A stretch of 64,000 nt of DNA from an uncultured Clostridia bacterium (GTDB lineage: Bacteria > Bacillota > Clostridia > Christensenellales > CAG-314): the NCBI GenBank assembly GCA_934230325.1, contig CAKQEP010000006.1:27744-91743 (forward strand), written 5' to 3'. The notes under the pieces were generated by a model. That model saw only the letters and a list, made by a program, of their open reading frames with translations. It did not search any database and was not told the origin of the DNA. The position numbers and the translations under genes were made by a program. Shown one piece after another: positions 25,688-34,820 of the stretch (positions within the stretch are counted from its first letter, which is position 1; each line of letters begins with the position of its first letter).

Positions 25688-28600
25688 ATGAAAGCGACGT
25701 TGATAAACGCAAACACTTTGCGCGCGGCAAAAATAGCCGTCGACAACAAAATAAGGGAGTTGAACCCCCGCAACCTTGACAAGCGGTACTTTGTGATAGT
25801 TCCCGACCGCAGCACCGTCGACGCAGAAAAAGCCTTGCTCGACGTCACGGGCGGCAGTTTTAACGTTCAGGTTGTTACCTTCAAAAAGTTTGCGTCGCTG
25901 TTTGTAAAAACCGATTTAAACTATCTCACCAAGCAAAACGGAGTGCTTTTGCTGTCGAGAGTAGCGGACAAAATCTCAAAAAATCTCAAATGTTTTAAAG
26001 ATAACGACAGCGCGGGGTTTGTCGCAAAAACCTACGACTTGATAAGCGGCTTGAAGTATGCGGGAGTGACTCCGCAACAACTTTCTCAAGCGGATTTGCC
26101 GCAAGAAGTCAAGGACAAGGCGGCAGACGTCGCGCTTTTGTATTCCGAATACGCGGCGGCGACGGAAGGCAGATTTTTTGACAGCGCAGACACGTTGCAA
26201 ATGCTTTTTGACAGTCTAAACGCCCAAAATCTCAAAAACTGCGGTTTTTTTGTTTACGACTTTTTGAGTTTTTCCGCTCAAGAAAAAAATATATTGTCCC
26301 GCCTCGTTTCTTATGCGGATTTCGTGACTGTTGCGGCGGTTACCAGCGACGACGCGCGGCACAAACCTACCTTTGACAACGCAGTGCGCGACGCAGTGTA
26401 CCAAGTGTGCCAAAGACTAAAAACGCCGTTAAAAACGGAAACGTTTGTCGAGTACGCAAACGGAAACTCGTCGCATATTTTAAACAACGTATACGCGTTT
26501 GGACGACAAACGGTAGCAAAATCAAAAAACGATATGTACATAGTGGCGGCGGGAGATCTCACCGACGAGTGCAAAAATCTCGCTTGCTTTATCGACGGGT
26601 ACGTCAAAAACGGCGGTAAGTACGGCGACGTCAAAGTGGTTTGCAGCGACGTAAAAACTTATCGCTACGCGCTAAACGAATATTTTAAAGAGTACGGCAT
26701 ACCTACTTATATCGACGTAAAGCAGACGTTGGACAGAAGTTTTGTCAGTCGGTTTGCGACGGACTTTTTGCGTATGTCGCTAAACAATTTTAAACAAGAC
26801 AGCGTGTTGCCTTTTGTCAAAAATCCGCTGTTTGGCGGCGACGCGAGCGCATTTGAAACGTTTTGCCTAAAATACAATATAAGTTATCGCTTTGACGCTT
26901 TTGATATAGGCAAAGAGGACGAATTGTTTTCCGCCGCCGACGAAACGCGCGCAAAACTCAAAAAAATTATCGACGATTTTGTCGTTCCGCGTTTTGACTC
27001 CGCAAAAAATTACGTCGATTTGTTAAAACGACTTGCGGCAAGCGTTGACGCGGAGCAGAAAGAGGACGAATTTGTTAAATGGCTAAAAAACAACGGAATG
27101 ACGGAAGACGCTTCTCGAGTGGAGCAGGCGCGCAAAAAGACGGAGCAGGTGTTTGACCAAACGGCTTTTGTGTTAGGGGACGGTCAGATGCCGTTGGACG
27201 GATTTATCAGAGCGTTGGAGTCGGCGTTGGCGTCACAGTCGGTGTCGGTAGTGCCGACGTTGTACGATTGCGTGAGGATAAGCAATCTCGACAAGGGCAA
27301 AAATCACGACGTAAAGGTGTTGTGCGTGATAGGCGCAAACGAAGGGGAACTTCCCAAAATCAAAAAAAGTTGCGGGTTGCTGTCCGATAAAAACATTTCC
27401 GCATTAAACGAGCGCGGAATATCTTTGGAGCCGTCGCTGTCGGAAGAAAACAGGCGGGAAAAATTTAGCGTGTTAAACCTTTTGGCAGAGCCGACGGATA
27501 CGCTGTACGTCAGCTACAAAACGACCGACGGTAAAGAGTTGCGGCCGTCTTCCTTTGTGAATACGTTGCGGGATTGTTTTGCCGACAAAAACGGAACGTA
27601 CCCTTTCCCGTTGACGAGTTTTGCGGGCAAGTACGGCAGTATTACCACTTTAAAACGTTGCGTAACAAAGGCGTTGATACGCAAAAAAAGCGGCGCGGAG
27701 TTGTCCGACGGTCAAAAGCGGCTGTGCGACGAGTTTGGCGCGCGATTTAGCAAATATATTTACGATGACGGCAAAATATCCGACATAAACAACGGAACGC
27801 AACTGTTTTTTAAAAACGATGCGTTGTCCGTCACCCGCATAGAAACTTTTTTCGGCTGTCCGTACCGCCATTTTATTCAGCACGGCGCAGGTTTGCGAGA
27901 AAAACCTTCCGGAGAGTTTAAAGTCAACGATTTCGGCACTATTTTACACTCGGTGTTTGAAAAATTCGTAGACAAAATCATTGCGGGCAAAAATCCCGAC
28001 GACGGTACCGCAGCAAAAATTTTTGACGAAGTATTGAGCGACGACAAATATTCCGCGCTTGCAAAAAGCGGAAAGGGCGGCGCGTTTTGTCGACGCTTAA
28101 AAAAAGAAGCGGTTTTGACCTGCCAAAAAATCAAAGCGCAAATACAAAACTCCGACTTTAAACCGCTGTCCACAGAGTATCGGTTTGGATTTGACAAAAA
28201 AACGGCGTTGAAGTGCGGCAAAGGAGAAAACGCCGTTTTGGTCAAGGGCGTCGTTGACAGAATCGACGGCAACGGGCAGTCGCTCGTCATAATGGACTAC
28301 AAGACGGGCAAAGCGGTTTTTGACGAAAAAAAGTTGTACGTAGGCAAAAAATTGCAACTACCCGTGTATTCTCACGCGGTGGGGGCGGGGTTTAAAAAGC
28401 CCGTCGTGGGGTGTTTTTACTACAAAATTTCCAACGATTACGTCAGGGAGGAAAAACAGCCGCTGGTGGGCAGAATCGTGGACAACCCCGACGTAATACG
28501 CGCGATGGACAACGATTTGATTTCAGAAAACAAAAGCCGCCTTTTTAAGGTTAAGTTTAATAAGGACGGAAGTATCGACGGCAAATCGGCTGCTTGCGCG

Positions 28601-28873
28601 GACAAACAACGTTTTGACGGAATGCAGACTTACGCTTTGCGGCTGGTAGAAAATGCGGGCGAACTTATGCGGCAAGGGTACGTCGACGTAAACCCCGTCA
28701 ACGGCGAGTGCGATTATTGCCCGTGCGCCGATATTTGCGGGTTTAACGATGTCAAAATTTGCGAGGTCAGGCAAGAACCCGACGCTCTTTCGACGGAAGT
28801 TTTTGACTTTGCGGAGATTGCCGACAGCGACGGCGACAAGGACAAGGAAGGGAATAAGGAGGCGGAAAAATGA
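25688..28873 (+). CDS. addB: ATP-dependent helicase/nuclease subunit B
   Basis: 1061-residue partner of AddA in Chi-regulated double-strand break processing. The C-terminal nuclease site is MDYKTG with Asp870 and Lys872. The iron-sulfur cysteines are Cys724 and Cys1008-x2-Cys1011-x5-Cys1017, the same spacing as in Bacillus AddB. The N terminus starts directly at a beta strand (MKATLINANTLRAAK) and lacks the Walker A GxxGxGKT found in Bacillus AddB; an in-frame stop at 25664 rules out a longer start. The helicase-like half is therefore probably purely structural. No Shine-Dalgarno; probably leaderless. Overlaps addA by 4 nt. Confidence 0.93.
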   Translation: MKATLINANTLRAAKIAVDNKIRELNPRNLDKRYFVIVPDRSTVDAEKALLDVTGGSFNVQVVTFKKFASLFVKTDLNYLTKQNGVLLLSRVADKISKNLKCFKDNDSAGFVAKTYDLISGLKYAGVTPQQLSQADLPQEVKDKAADVALLYSEYAAATEGRFFDSADTLQMLFDSLNAQNLKNCGFFVYDFLSFSAQEKNILSRLVSYADFVTVAAVTSDDARHKPTFDNAVRDAVYQVCQRLKTPLKTETFVEYANGNSSHILNNVYAFGRQTVAKSKNDMYIVAAGDLTDECKNLACFIDGYVKNGGKYGDVKVVCSDVKTYRYALNEYFKEYGIPTYIDVKQTLDRSFVSRFATDFLRMSLNNFKQDSVLPFVKNPLFGGDASAFETFCLKYNISYRFDAFDIGKEDELFSAADETRAKLKKIIDDFVVPRFDSAKNYVDLLKRLAASVDAEQKEDEFVKWLKNNGMTEDASRVEQARKKTEQVFDQTAFVLGDGQMPLDGFIRALESALASQSVSVVPTLYDCVRISNLDKGKNHDVKVLCVIGANEGELPKIKKSCGLLSDKNISALNERGISLEPSLSEENRREKFSVLNLLAEPTDTLYVSYKTTDGKELRPSSFVNTLRDCFADKNGTYPFPLTSFAGKYGSITTLKRCVTKALIRKKSGAELSDGQKRLCDEFGARFSKYIYDDGKISDINNGTQLFFKNDALSVTRIETFFGCPYRHFIQHGAGLREKPSGEFKVNDFGTILHSVFEKFVDKIIAGKNPDDGTAAKIFDEVLSDDKYSALAKSGKGGAFCRRLKKEAVLTCQKIKAQIQNSDFKPLSTEYRFGFDKKTALKCGKGENAVLVKGVVDRIDGNGQSLVIMDYKTGKAVFDEKKLYVGKKLQLPVYSHAVGAGFKKPVVGCFYYKISNDYVREEKQPLVGRIVDNPDVIRAMDNDLISENKSRLFKVKFNKDGSIDGKSAACADKQRFDGMQTYALRLVENAGELMRQGYVDVNPVNGECDYCPCADICGFNDVKICEVRQEPDALSTEVFDFAEIADSDGDKDKEGNKEAEK

Positions 28874-31800
28874 TGTATTTTACGGAAAATCAGCAAAAAG
28901 CGTTGGACGTATCCGACTCCAAAAACTTTTTGGTCAGCGCGTCGGCGGGAACGGGAAAAACCACCGTTATGGTGACGAGAATAAACGATATTATTTGCAA
29001 AAAACGCGTGCCTGTGAGTAGGTTTATGGTGGTAACCTTCACAAACCTTGCGGCGGCTCAAATGCGGGAAAAACTGTACAAAATGTTGGCGGAAAGCGGC
29101 GACGATTTTGCTTTTGCAGAGCGGGAAAACATTGACGCGGCGTCGATAAGCACCTTGCACTCTTTTTGCGCCGACCTCGTAAGAGAATATTTTTACGTCG
29201 TAAACTGCGATCCCGACTTTGCGGTAATGGAGGAGTCGGAAGCGGCAAAACTGTTTGACGACGCTTTATCGGCGGTGTTTGACAAGCACTTTAAGCAAGA
29301 CGACGACTTTTTGACTTTGCTGGATATGTACGGCAAAAACCGCTCGGACAAAGGTCTTAAAGTCATCGTGAGCAACTTGTACGAGTTTGGTTCTTGCACG
29401 GAAAGTCTGGCGGACTGGTACGCGCAATCTTTTGACGAGTCAAAACAAAAAAAAGCGGTGAATTTTTTCAACGAGCAGTTGATTTACAAAAGCCGCCGCT
29501 ACAAACAAGAGTGCGATTGCGTTGCCGTCGCGGCAAAAAAAGCCGGCATCGATATCGTTGCGGAACACATGAGCGAGATTGCGGGCAATCTTTCCGCAAG
29601 CGACAAAAACGACCTTAAAGCCAACGCCGCGTTGCTTTGCGCCGTCACTTACAAACAGTTGCGGATTACCGAAAAAAACTGTGCGCCGACCTGCGATCCC
29701 GACACTGCGCAAAATATTATCGATATCGCCAAAAATCTTAAAGACGAAGTAAAAAAGTTTACGAAAGAATCCGCCGAGTTTCTTGACGTCGATTTTGACG
29801 ACGGTGGCAAAGATTACGGCGGGTTGTTGGTCAAACTTGCCGCAGAAGTGGGCGACGAATACTCTCGCTTAAAACGCGACCGCAACGGCGTGGATTTTAA
29901 CGATTTGGAGCGGCTTGCGTTGGAAGTTTTGCAGGACGAGCAAACTTGCAAAGCGGTTCGCGACCGCTACGACTACGTTTTTGTCGACGAGTATCAGGAC
30001 ATAAACGACAAGCAAGAGGCTATTTTAAACAAAGTCAGCCGCGCCGACAATTTTTACGCCGTAGGCGACGTCAAACAAAGCATTTACGGGTTTAGGCAAA
30101 GCGATCCCGAGATTTTTAGGCGGCGCAACTCGACGTATGCCGACGACCAAAAAGAAAACGCCGTCGTGCTTATGAACGACAATTTCCGTTGTTCTCACCA
30201 ACTTGCGGAGTTTGTCAACGCAGTGTTTAGTCCGCTTATGACAAACGAGTTTGGAGGGGTGGATTATGCGGGAACGGGACGGTTGGAAGCCAAAGCAGAA
30301 AACAGTATTTTGGGACAAAAAGCCGTTACCGTTGCCATAATAAAGCGACAAAAGAACACAGAAACGTTGCCGACGCAGGGCAAAATTTACAACGTAAAGC
30401 AAACGAGCGAGGGTAAGACGAGCGGCGCCGCATTAAACGGAAAATACATAGCGGCAGAAATTGCAAAAATCGTCGGAAAATCTACCGCAGACGGCGGCGT
30501 GATAAGATACGGCGATATTGCGGTGCTGGTTCGCAACGCCAAAAACGAAGCGACGGAAATTTTAAAGCAATTGACCGAAGCCGGCATACCCGCTTTGGTC
30601 AGCGCGGGAGACGGCGCGTTTAAAAAGGAAGTAAGGGACGCGGTTGCGTTTTTAAAGGTGGTAGACAATCCGCTGGACGATTTTGCTTTCGCGCAGGTTA
30701 TGTTGTCGCCGATAGGCGGGTTTACAAACGCTCAACTTGCGGTTGTTGCCGCAGAAACGCAATCTGATGACGCCAAACCGTGTTTTCGTGACAGATTAAA
30801 GGCGTTTTGCGACAAAAAGCAAGGCAATTTGATTGCCCGCAAAGCAGAAAGATTTTTGTCCTTTTTGGAGGAATACAAAAAGAAATCCGCCGTTTTGGAC
30901 GCCGACGAGTTGCTTGCCGATATGTTTGAACGTACCGAGTACATCGATTACGTTTGCGGTTTGCCCAACGGCGACGCGCGAGTGACAAACCTTTTGACCT
31001 TTGTCGGACAGTTGACGGGAAAAAGTTTTTGCGCGGCGGTTTCGCGGTTGGACTATATGCAGGGCGCGGATTTGCGTGTTGCGGAGCAAGATTCGGTAAA
31101 AATTATGACCATTCACGCTTCTAAGGGGTTGGAGTTTAAAACGGTGTTTTTGGCGCGTGCGGGGAGAGATTTTAATCCCGATTCCGACGTAAGGGCGGGG
31201 ATAATTTTGTCAAAACAGTTGGGCGTGTGCGCGCACGACTACGACGAATCCACGATGACTATTTGCGACGGCAAACGCTTTGTTTTGGCGGGGAAAATAG
31301 AAAAAATCAAAAATAAGGAAGAAGAATTGCGGCTGTTGTACGTTGCCGCAACGAGAGCAAAAAGCAAACTTTACATCGTTTTTGACGAGAAAGAAACGGA
31401 AAAACTCAAGTTTTCCTTCTGTCCGGAAGATTCTACAAAAGCAAGCCGCTGGATAAAGTACGCTTTGTACAAAAACGGGTTTTATACGGGGGATTTTGCG
31501 TTGGGCGATATTGTAGAAGTCGTGGAAACGAGCGAAAACGCCTTGCAAAAAACCGTCGTTGCCGCCGTCGAAAACGACCAAATGAATATTGAAGAATTAA
31601 AAAAGAACGCCGAGTGGGTTTATCCTTTTGCGGATACTTTGGATTTGCCGCTTAAAGTCGCGTCAAGTCAATTAGACGAGCATACGTACTTTGGTTTTGA
31701 CGACGAAAACGACGTTGACGACGAGTTTAAGCCGTCAAAAGTTCTTGCGGAAGACGAGCCTGTTGACAAAACGCTGTTGGGCAAAGCCTATCACAAAGTG

Positions 31801-32247
31801 TTTGAGCGCTGCGATTTGACGGACTCAAGCGGGGTGGAAAATACTCTTTGCGACGTCGTGGCGCGCGGGTTTGTCGACCAAGCGACGGCTGACGCGGTGG
31901 ATATAAAGGTCATAAAAAAATGCCTTGACGGCGACAAATTTAAAGCGTTGTTAAAGGACAAAAAAGCATACAGAGAAATGCCCTTTTTGACGTTGCTACC
32001 TTACAACAAAATTTTTGGCGAGGGCGGGGAAGAAAAAATCACCGTTCAGGGCGTCATCGACCTTCTGCTCGTGGGGGAAAACGACGCAATAGTCGTGGAT
32101 TTTAAAGTGACGGAACACCCTGAATATATCAAAAAAAATTACGCTATGCAAATCAAAAGTTATTGCCTTGCGGCAAGCAAAATTCTCGGATTGCCCGCAA
32201 AAGGGTACGTTTTGTCGGTTTTGGACGGCAAAATCGTAGAATTTTGA
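28870..32247 (+). CDS. addA: ATP-dependent helicase/nuclease subunit A
   Basis: 1125-residue UvrD-type superfamily 1A helicase plus RecB-type nuclease. Walker A is SASAGTGKTT with Lys30; motif II is FVDEYQDIN near 373; motif III follows as GDVKQSIYGFRQSDPEIF; motif VI is LLYVAATRAKSKLYIVF near 826. The C-terminal nuclease motif reads VVDFKVTEHPEYIKKNYAMQIKSY (about 1075-1098), with Phe where Tyr is usual in DYK. It drives 3'-5' unwinding in AddAB. Start overlaps the addB stop; either of two adjacent Met codons may be used. Slightly shorter than Bacillus AddA. Confidence 0.95.
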   Translation: MMYFTENQQKALDVSDSKNFLVSASAGTGKTTVMVTRINDIICKKRVPVSRFMVVTFTNLAAAQMREKLYKMLAESGDDFAFAERENIDAASISTLHSFCADLVREYFYVVNCDPDFAVMEESEAAKLFDDALSAVFDKHFKQDDDFLTLLDMYGKNRSDKGLKVIVSNLYEFGSCTESLADWYAQSFDESKQKKAVNFFNEQLIYKSRRYKQECDCVAVAAKKAGIDIVAEHMSEIAGNLSASDKNDLKANAALLCAVTYKQLRITEKNCAPTCDPDTAQNIIDIAKNLKDEVKKFTKESAEFLDVDFDDGGKDYGGLLVKLAAEVGDEYSRLKRDRNGVDFNDLERLALEVLQDEQTCKAVRDRYDYVFVDEYQDINDKQEAILNKVSRADNFYAVGDVKQSIYGFRQSDPEIFRRRNSTYADDQKENAVVLMNDNFRCSHQLAEFVNAVFSPLMTNEFGGVDYAGTGRLEAKAENSILGQKAVTVAIIKRQKNTETLPTQGKIYNVKQTSEGKTSGAALNGKYIAAEIAKIVGKSTADGGVIRYGDIAVLVRNAKNEATEILKQLTEAGIPALVSAGDGAFKKEVRDAVAFLKVVDNPLDDFAFAQVMLSPIGGFTNAQLAVVAAETQSDDAKPCFRDRLKAFCDKKQGNLIARKAERFLSFLEEYKKKSAVLDADELLADMFERTEYIDYVCGLPNGDARVTNLLTFVGQLTGKSFCAAVSRLDYMQGADLRVAEQDSVKIMTIHASKGLEFKTVFLARAGRDFNPDSDVRAGIILSKQLGVCAHDYDESTMTICDGKRFVLAGKIEKIKNKEEELRLLYVAATRAKSKLYIVFDEKETEKLKFSFCPEDSTKASRWIKYALYKNGFYTGDFALGDIVEVVETSENALQKTVVAAVENDQMNIEELKKNAEWVYPFADTLDLPLKVASSQLDEHTYFGFDDENDVDDEFKPSKVLAEDEPVDKTLLGKAYHKVFERCDLTDSSGVENTLCDVVARGFVDQATADAVDIKVIKKCLDGDKFKALLKDKKAYREMPFLTLLPYNKIFGEGGEEKITVQGVIDLLLVGENDAIVVDFKVTEHPEYIKKNYAMQIKSYCLAASKILGLPAKGYVLSVLDGKIVEF

Positions 32248-32274
32248 TTTTTGGCGACGCGCGACAAAAGTTGA

Positions 32275-32385
32275 CAAACGCAACGGTCTGTAAGCGACAG
32301 TCTGTTTTGTCAACGTAGTCGATTTTGTAAGCGACAGTTTGTTTTGTCGGCGGCACTCGGTTTGTTAACGGCGGTCTGTTTTGCC
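32275..32385 (+). repeat. Three degenerate 37-bp tandem repeats
   Basis: Units 32275-32311, 32312-32348 and 32349-32385 each end TCTGTTTTGTC or close variants (TTTGTTTTGTC, TCTGTTTTGCC). The first two share GTAAGCGACAG. It lies just after addA. Confidence 0.65.
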
Positions 32386-32473
32386 AAAAAATAATTAGCG
32401 TGATTTCTTGTGTTTAAAATGCCAAAAAAGGTCAAAAATCTTTCCGAAATAAAAATAAGGAGAGATTTTTTTT

Positions 32474-33487
32474 ATGTTGCAAATTTTAGAAATATACAAC
32501 GCCGTCGCAGAGCGTTGTACAGTGGTTTTTTGCGCGGTCTGCGCCGTGTTGTTGGCGGTTCTTTTTGTCAATTTGTCCGTGAATCCGTACAAAAAGTATT
32601 TTAGGCAGATGCGTAAAGCCGTCGCAACGCTCAAAAAAGGTAAAAAGACTACCGAAAAAAATATCGTGGCGGGGGTTTACTCTGCGGAATGGCAAAACTA
32701 CAAAAACGGCGCGGACGTGTTGCCGTCGCAGTGCCTGCGTTTTAAACAATACAAAATCCGCAAATATTTGCTTGTCGTTTGTGCGATTTGCGTTGCTTTT
32801 GTATTGCCATTGACCGTCATTTCTGCCGTAAAAAACGTATACGGTATGCTGTTTTTTGTACCGATATTGCTTTTATGTCAGTACGTGACGACGATTTTGT
32901 GCGTTTGTCTTGCCGCTTATCGCCGCAAAGCGACGGCGTTTAAAAAGTACGAAGAATACGTTGCTTTGTTGGATTTTTATTACGGCAAAAATTTTTTTAA
33001 TAGGTCAAACGAGCGGGAAAGTTTTGTCGAAAACCCAAAAGACGACGTAACGAAACAAAAAAACGAAGCGCGACAAATGCCGATTTTTAACGAGGGCGCA
33101 TTGCGTACGGACACGCCCGAAACCGTAAAAAAGGAAGATTTTTTGAGTTGCGTTCCTTTTTCCACCGCGTTAAAAGACGGCGACGGCTCGGTTACGACTA
33201 ATGCGTCAAACGCTTTTGCGGGTAATAATCTCAAAAACTCGGATTGCGACGACGCGGAGGACGTAAAAGTGACAAATCTCGTTCCCGATGACGTTGCGAC
33301 GGCAAAAAAAGCCGCTTTTCTCGCAAGCAACGGACTTAATGCGGAAACGGCAAAAAAGATAGCGAGTTTGTTGAGAGAGGACAATGCGCCGCGCAGCGCA
33401 GAAACGCAAAAACAACTCAACAAAGTGCTTAACGGCGCGTTTCAAACCATCGCAAAAAAGCAGGAAAATAAGATTCTGAACGGGTAA
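32474..33487 (+). CDS. Unknown membrane protein with long cytoplasmic tail
   Basis: 337 residues, not recognised. One membrane helix near residues 15-36 and two in about 98-156 (LLVVCAICVAFVLPLTVISAV, MLFFVPILLLCQYVTTILCVCLAAY), with basic loops. The C-terminal half (about 180-337) is hydrophilic, low-complexity and rich in Asn, Asp, Lys and Ala, ending in amphipathic helices. AAGGAGAG precedes the ATG at slightly long spacing. It stands alone between addA repeats and the Cys-rich gene. Confidence 0.6.
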   Translation: MLQILEIYNAVAERCTVVFCAVCAVLLAVLFVNLSVNPYKKYFRQMRKAVATLKKGKKTTEKNIVAGVYSAEWQNYKNGADVLPSQCLRFKQYKIRKYLLVVCAICVAFVLPLTVISAVKNVYGMLFFVPILLLCQYVTTILCVCLAAYRRKATAFKKYEEYVALLDFYYGKNFFNRSNERESFVENPKDDVTKQKNEARQMPIFNEGALRTDTPETVKKEDFLSCVPFSTALKDGDGSVTTNASNAFAGNNLKNSDCDDAEDVKVTNLVPDDVATAKKAAFLASNGLNAETAKKIASLLREDNAPRSAETQKQLNKVLNGAFQTIAKKQENKILNG

Positions 33488-33541
33488 AATACGCAAAAAT
33501 CAAATTTTTTTAAAAAAAACGTACGCAAAAATCGATTTTTT

Positions 33542-33550
33542 TGGTATAAT
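33542..33550 (+). promoter_or_regulatory. Extended -10 promoter of the Cys-rich small gene
   Basis: TGGTATAAT with -10 at 33545-33550 and no recognisable -35. The next ATG (33557) is 6 nt beyond, so the transcript probably begins at the start codon. Confidence 0.65.
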
Positions 33551-33556
33551 ATCTAT

Positions 33557-33793
33557 ATGAAAAAATCAGATAACGACGACGTTTTGGATAAAAATTTAAA
33601 AAGATGCCACAGCCCGCTTTGCGAAAAAGATACCGCAAACTTTACTTTTGGCTGTCGGCACAGCAATCCCGACAGTTGCAACAAGTGTTATACTGCGTGT
33701 TGCGCCTTTTTTAGGGAAGATAAATGCTGTACGCGCCCGCCAAATACGTGGAAGGAAAGGTTTGAGCGACTTATAAAACAAAAAGAGGCTTGA
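33557..33793 (+). CDS. Small Cys-rich protein
   Basis: 78 residues with nine cysteines: Cys17, 22, 33, 41, 44, 48, 49, 57 and 58, many in CxxC-like spacing, plus a basic helical tail. It has no signal peptide, so the cysteines are more likely a metal or iron-sulfur site than disulfides. Similar short Cys-rich proteins are common in clostridia, without known function. There is no Shine-Dalgarno; the gene appears leaderless. Confidence 0.65.
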   Translation: MKKSDNDDVLDKNLKRCHSPLCEKDTANFTFGCRHSNPDSCNKCYTACCAFFREDKCCTRPPNTWKERFERLIKQKEA

Positions 33794-34007
33794 TTTATTA
33801 AAGTCGGCGAGCGACCGTTCTTTTAAAAACTAATATTTTATTCTTCCAAAAACAAAAATCGTAATATTTAAAAACACGAAATCAAAGCAAAACGCCTTGT
33901 CAAAACCGACTTTTGACAAAGCGCCACATTTTGACGGCGTGTTTTTTTGTTTGTAGTAAGGTCATATAAAGAGTAGATGCGATTGTGCGAAGGGTTGATA
34001 GGAAAAA

Positions 34008-34072
34008 GGGCAAAGGGAAAAGGGCAAAGGGAAAAGGGCAAAGGGAAAAGGGTAAAGGGAAAAGGGTAAAGG
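34008..34072 (+). repeat. 14-bp G-rich minisatellite
   Basis: Unit GGGCAAAGGGAAAA repeated about 4.6 times (the last units have T for C). It gives nine GGG runs separated by 4-nt A-rich loops on the plus strand, an all-purine tract apart from one C or T per unit. It meets the G-quadruplex consensus. Confidence 0.85.
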
Positions 34073-34155
34073 TCGGTCAACAAGGTCGGCAGTCGCAAAA
34101 AATCGCTTTTGCAAAAACCTTGACAAAAAAATTTTTAAAAACCGCCTCATTTTTG

Positions 34156-34184
34156 TTGACAAGGTGTTTAAAAAGTGTTATACT
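34156..34184 (+). promoter_or_regulatory. Promoter of the small membrane-anchored protein gene
   Basis: -35 TTGACA (34156-34161), 17-bp spacer, -10 TATACT (34179-34184), about 30 nt before a strong AAGGAGG site. Confidence 0.85.
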
Positions 34185-34221
34185 GCGTTAGGTAGAATGA
34201 AGACATAAGGAGGTAATTTGC

Positions 34222-34707
34222 ATGAACAATATTAAACGCAACAGATTTTTGATTGTTTTGTTGTGCCTGCTTGTTGCCGCCATTGCCGTTTCTTGCGTTG
34301 CGGTGCTTGTCAAAAACTGCGAAAAAGGTTTTTGGAAGGAGTTTATTGCGCCGACTTTCACTACTATAGAAGTCAAAGGCGACTATTCTCAAAAAAACGT
34401 GGTTTTGGACGGAACGTTGAAAAAGGTGGATATAACCGTCGCCGCCACACAGACGGAAAACAAAGGAAACTACAAAATCGTAGTGGAAACCGATAGCGAC
34501 GTGAACGTTCTTTTGACGGACAACAACGGCAGACAAATTCTTTTGTGCCGCGACGAGAAAAACGGCGCGTTCTTTTTTGACGCGAAAGGCATAAGCAATA
34601 TTGACGGATATACCGTCATTATCGACGGCGGAGAGCAAATAAGCGGCGGCATCGTTTCGGTTGCCGTAGAAAAATGCGATTGCGGGGCAAAACCGCAAAA
34701 TCCGTGA
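34222..34707 (+). CDS. Unknown exported or membrane-anchored protein
   Basis: 161 residues. An N-terminal basic region and one hydrophobic helix (about 9-31) form a signal anchor; a Cys within it (AVSC) is a weak lipobox candidate. The rest is a beta-rich, polar domain with several VxVE/VxxTD strands and a C-terminal CDCG. Not recognised. Strong promoter and AAGGAGGT ribosome site indicate a real, well-expressed gene. Confidence 0.65.
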   Translation: MNNIKRNRFLIVLLCLLVAAIAVSCVAVLVKNCEKGFWKEFIAPTFTTIEVKGDYSQKNVVLDGTLKKVDITVAATQTENKGNYKIVVETDSDVNVLLTDNNGRQILLCRDEKNGAFFFDAKGISNIDGYTVIIDGGEQISGGIVSVAVEKCDCGAKPQNP

Positions 34708-34774
34708 GTATGCCCGCAAACCGATAAAACAAAATTTGGTGGTTTGAGTTGTTATATAGATTTTGTTGATTTTT

Positions 34775-34812
34775 TGCAGCGCGGCACTTTGTGCCGCGTT
34801 GCAAATTTTTTG
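34775..34812 (+). terminator. Terminator-like hairpin
   Basis: 13-bp stem (34775-34787 with 34791-34803, TTT loop, one G-U) followed by AATTTTTTG. It lies 67 nt after the upstream stop and probably ends that transcript. Confidence 0.75.
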
Positions 34813-34820
34813 TAGTTTTG

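Larger units (their letters stand above)
33794..34221 (+). other. Intergenic region with G-rich minisatellite
   Basis: 428 bp without a supported gene. It holds the 14-bp G-rich repeat (34008-34072) and a consensus promoter (34156-34184) for the next gene. Overlapping frames across the repeat are low-complexity and have no ribosome site. Confidence 0.6.

Noticed and set aside
32275..32385. CRISPR repeats of 37 bp
   Set aside because: The whole unit is degenerate and contiguous with no unique spacers.
34008..34072. CRISPR-like array
   Set aside because: Units are 14 bp with no spacers and there are no cas genes: a minisatellite.
33985..34191. Small protein reading through the G-rich repeat
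   Set aside because: Low-complexity Lys/Gly/Arg product with no ribosome site; it overlaps the downstream promoter.
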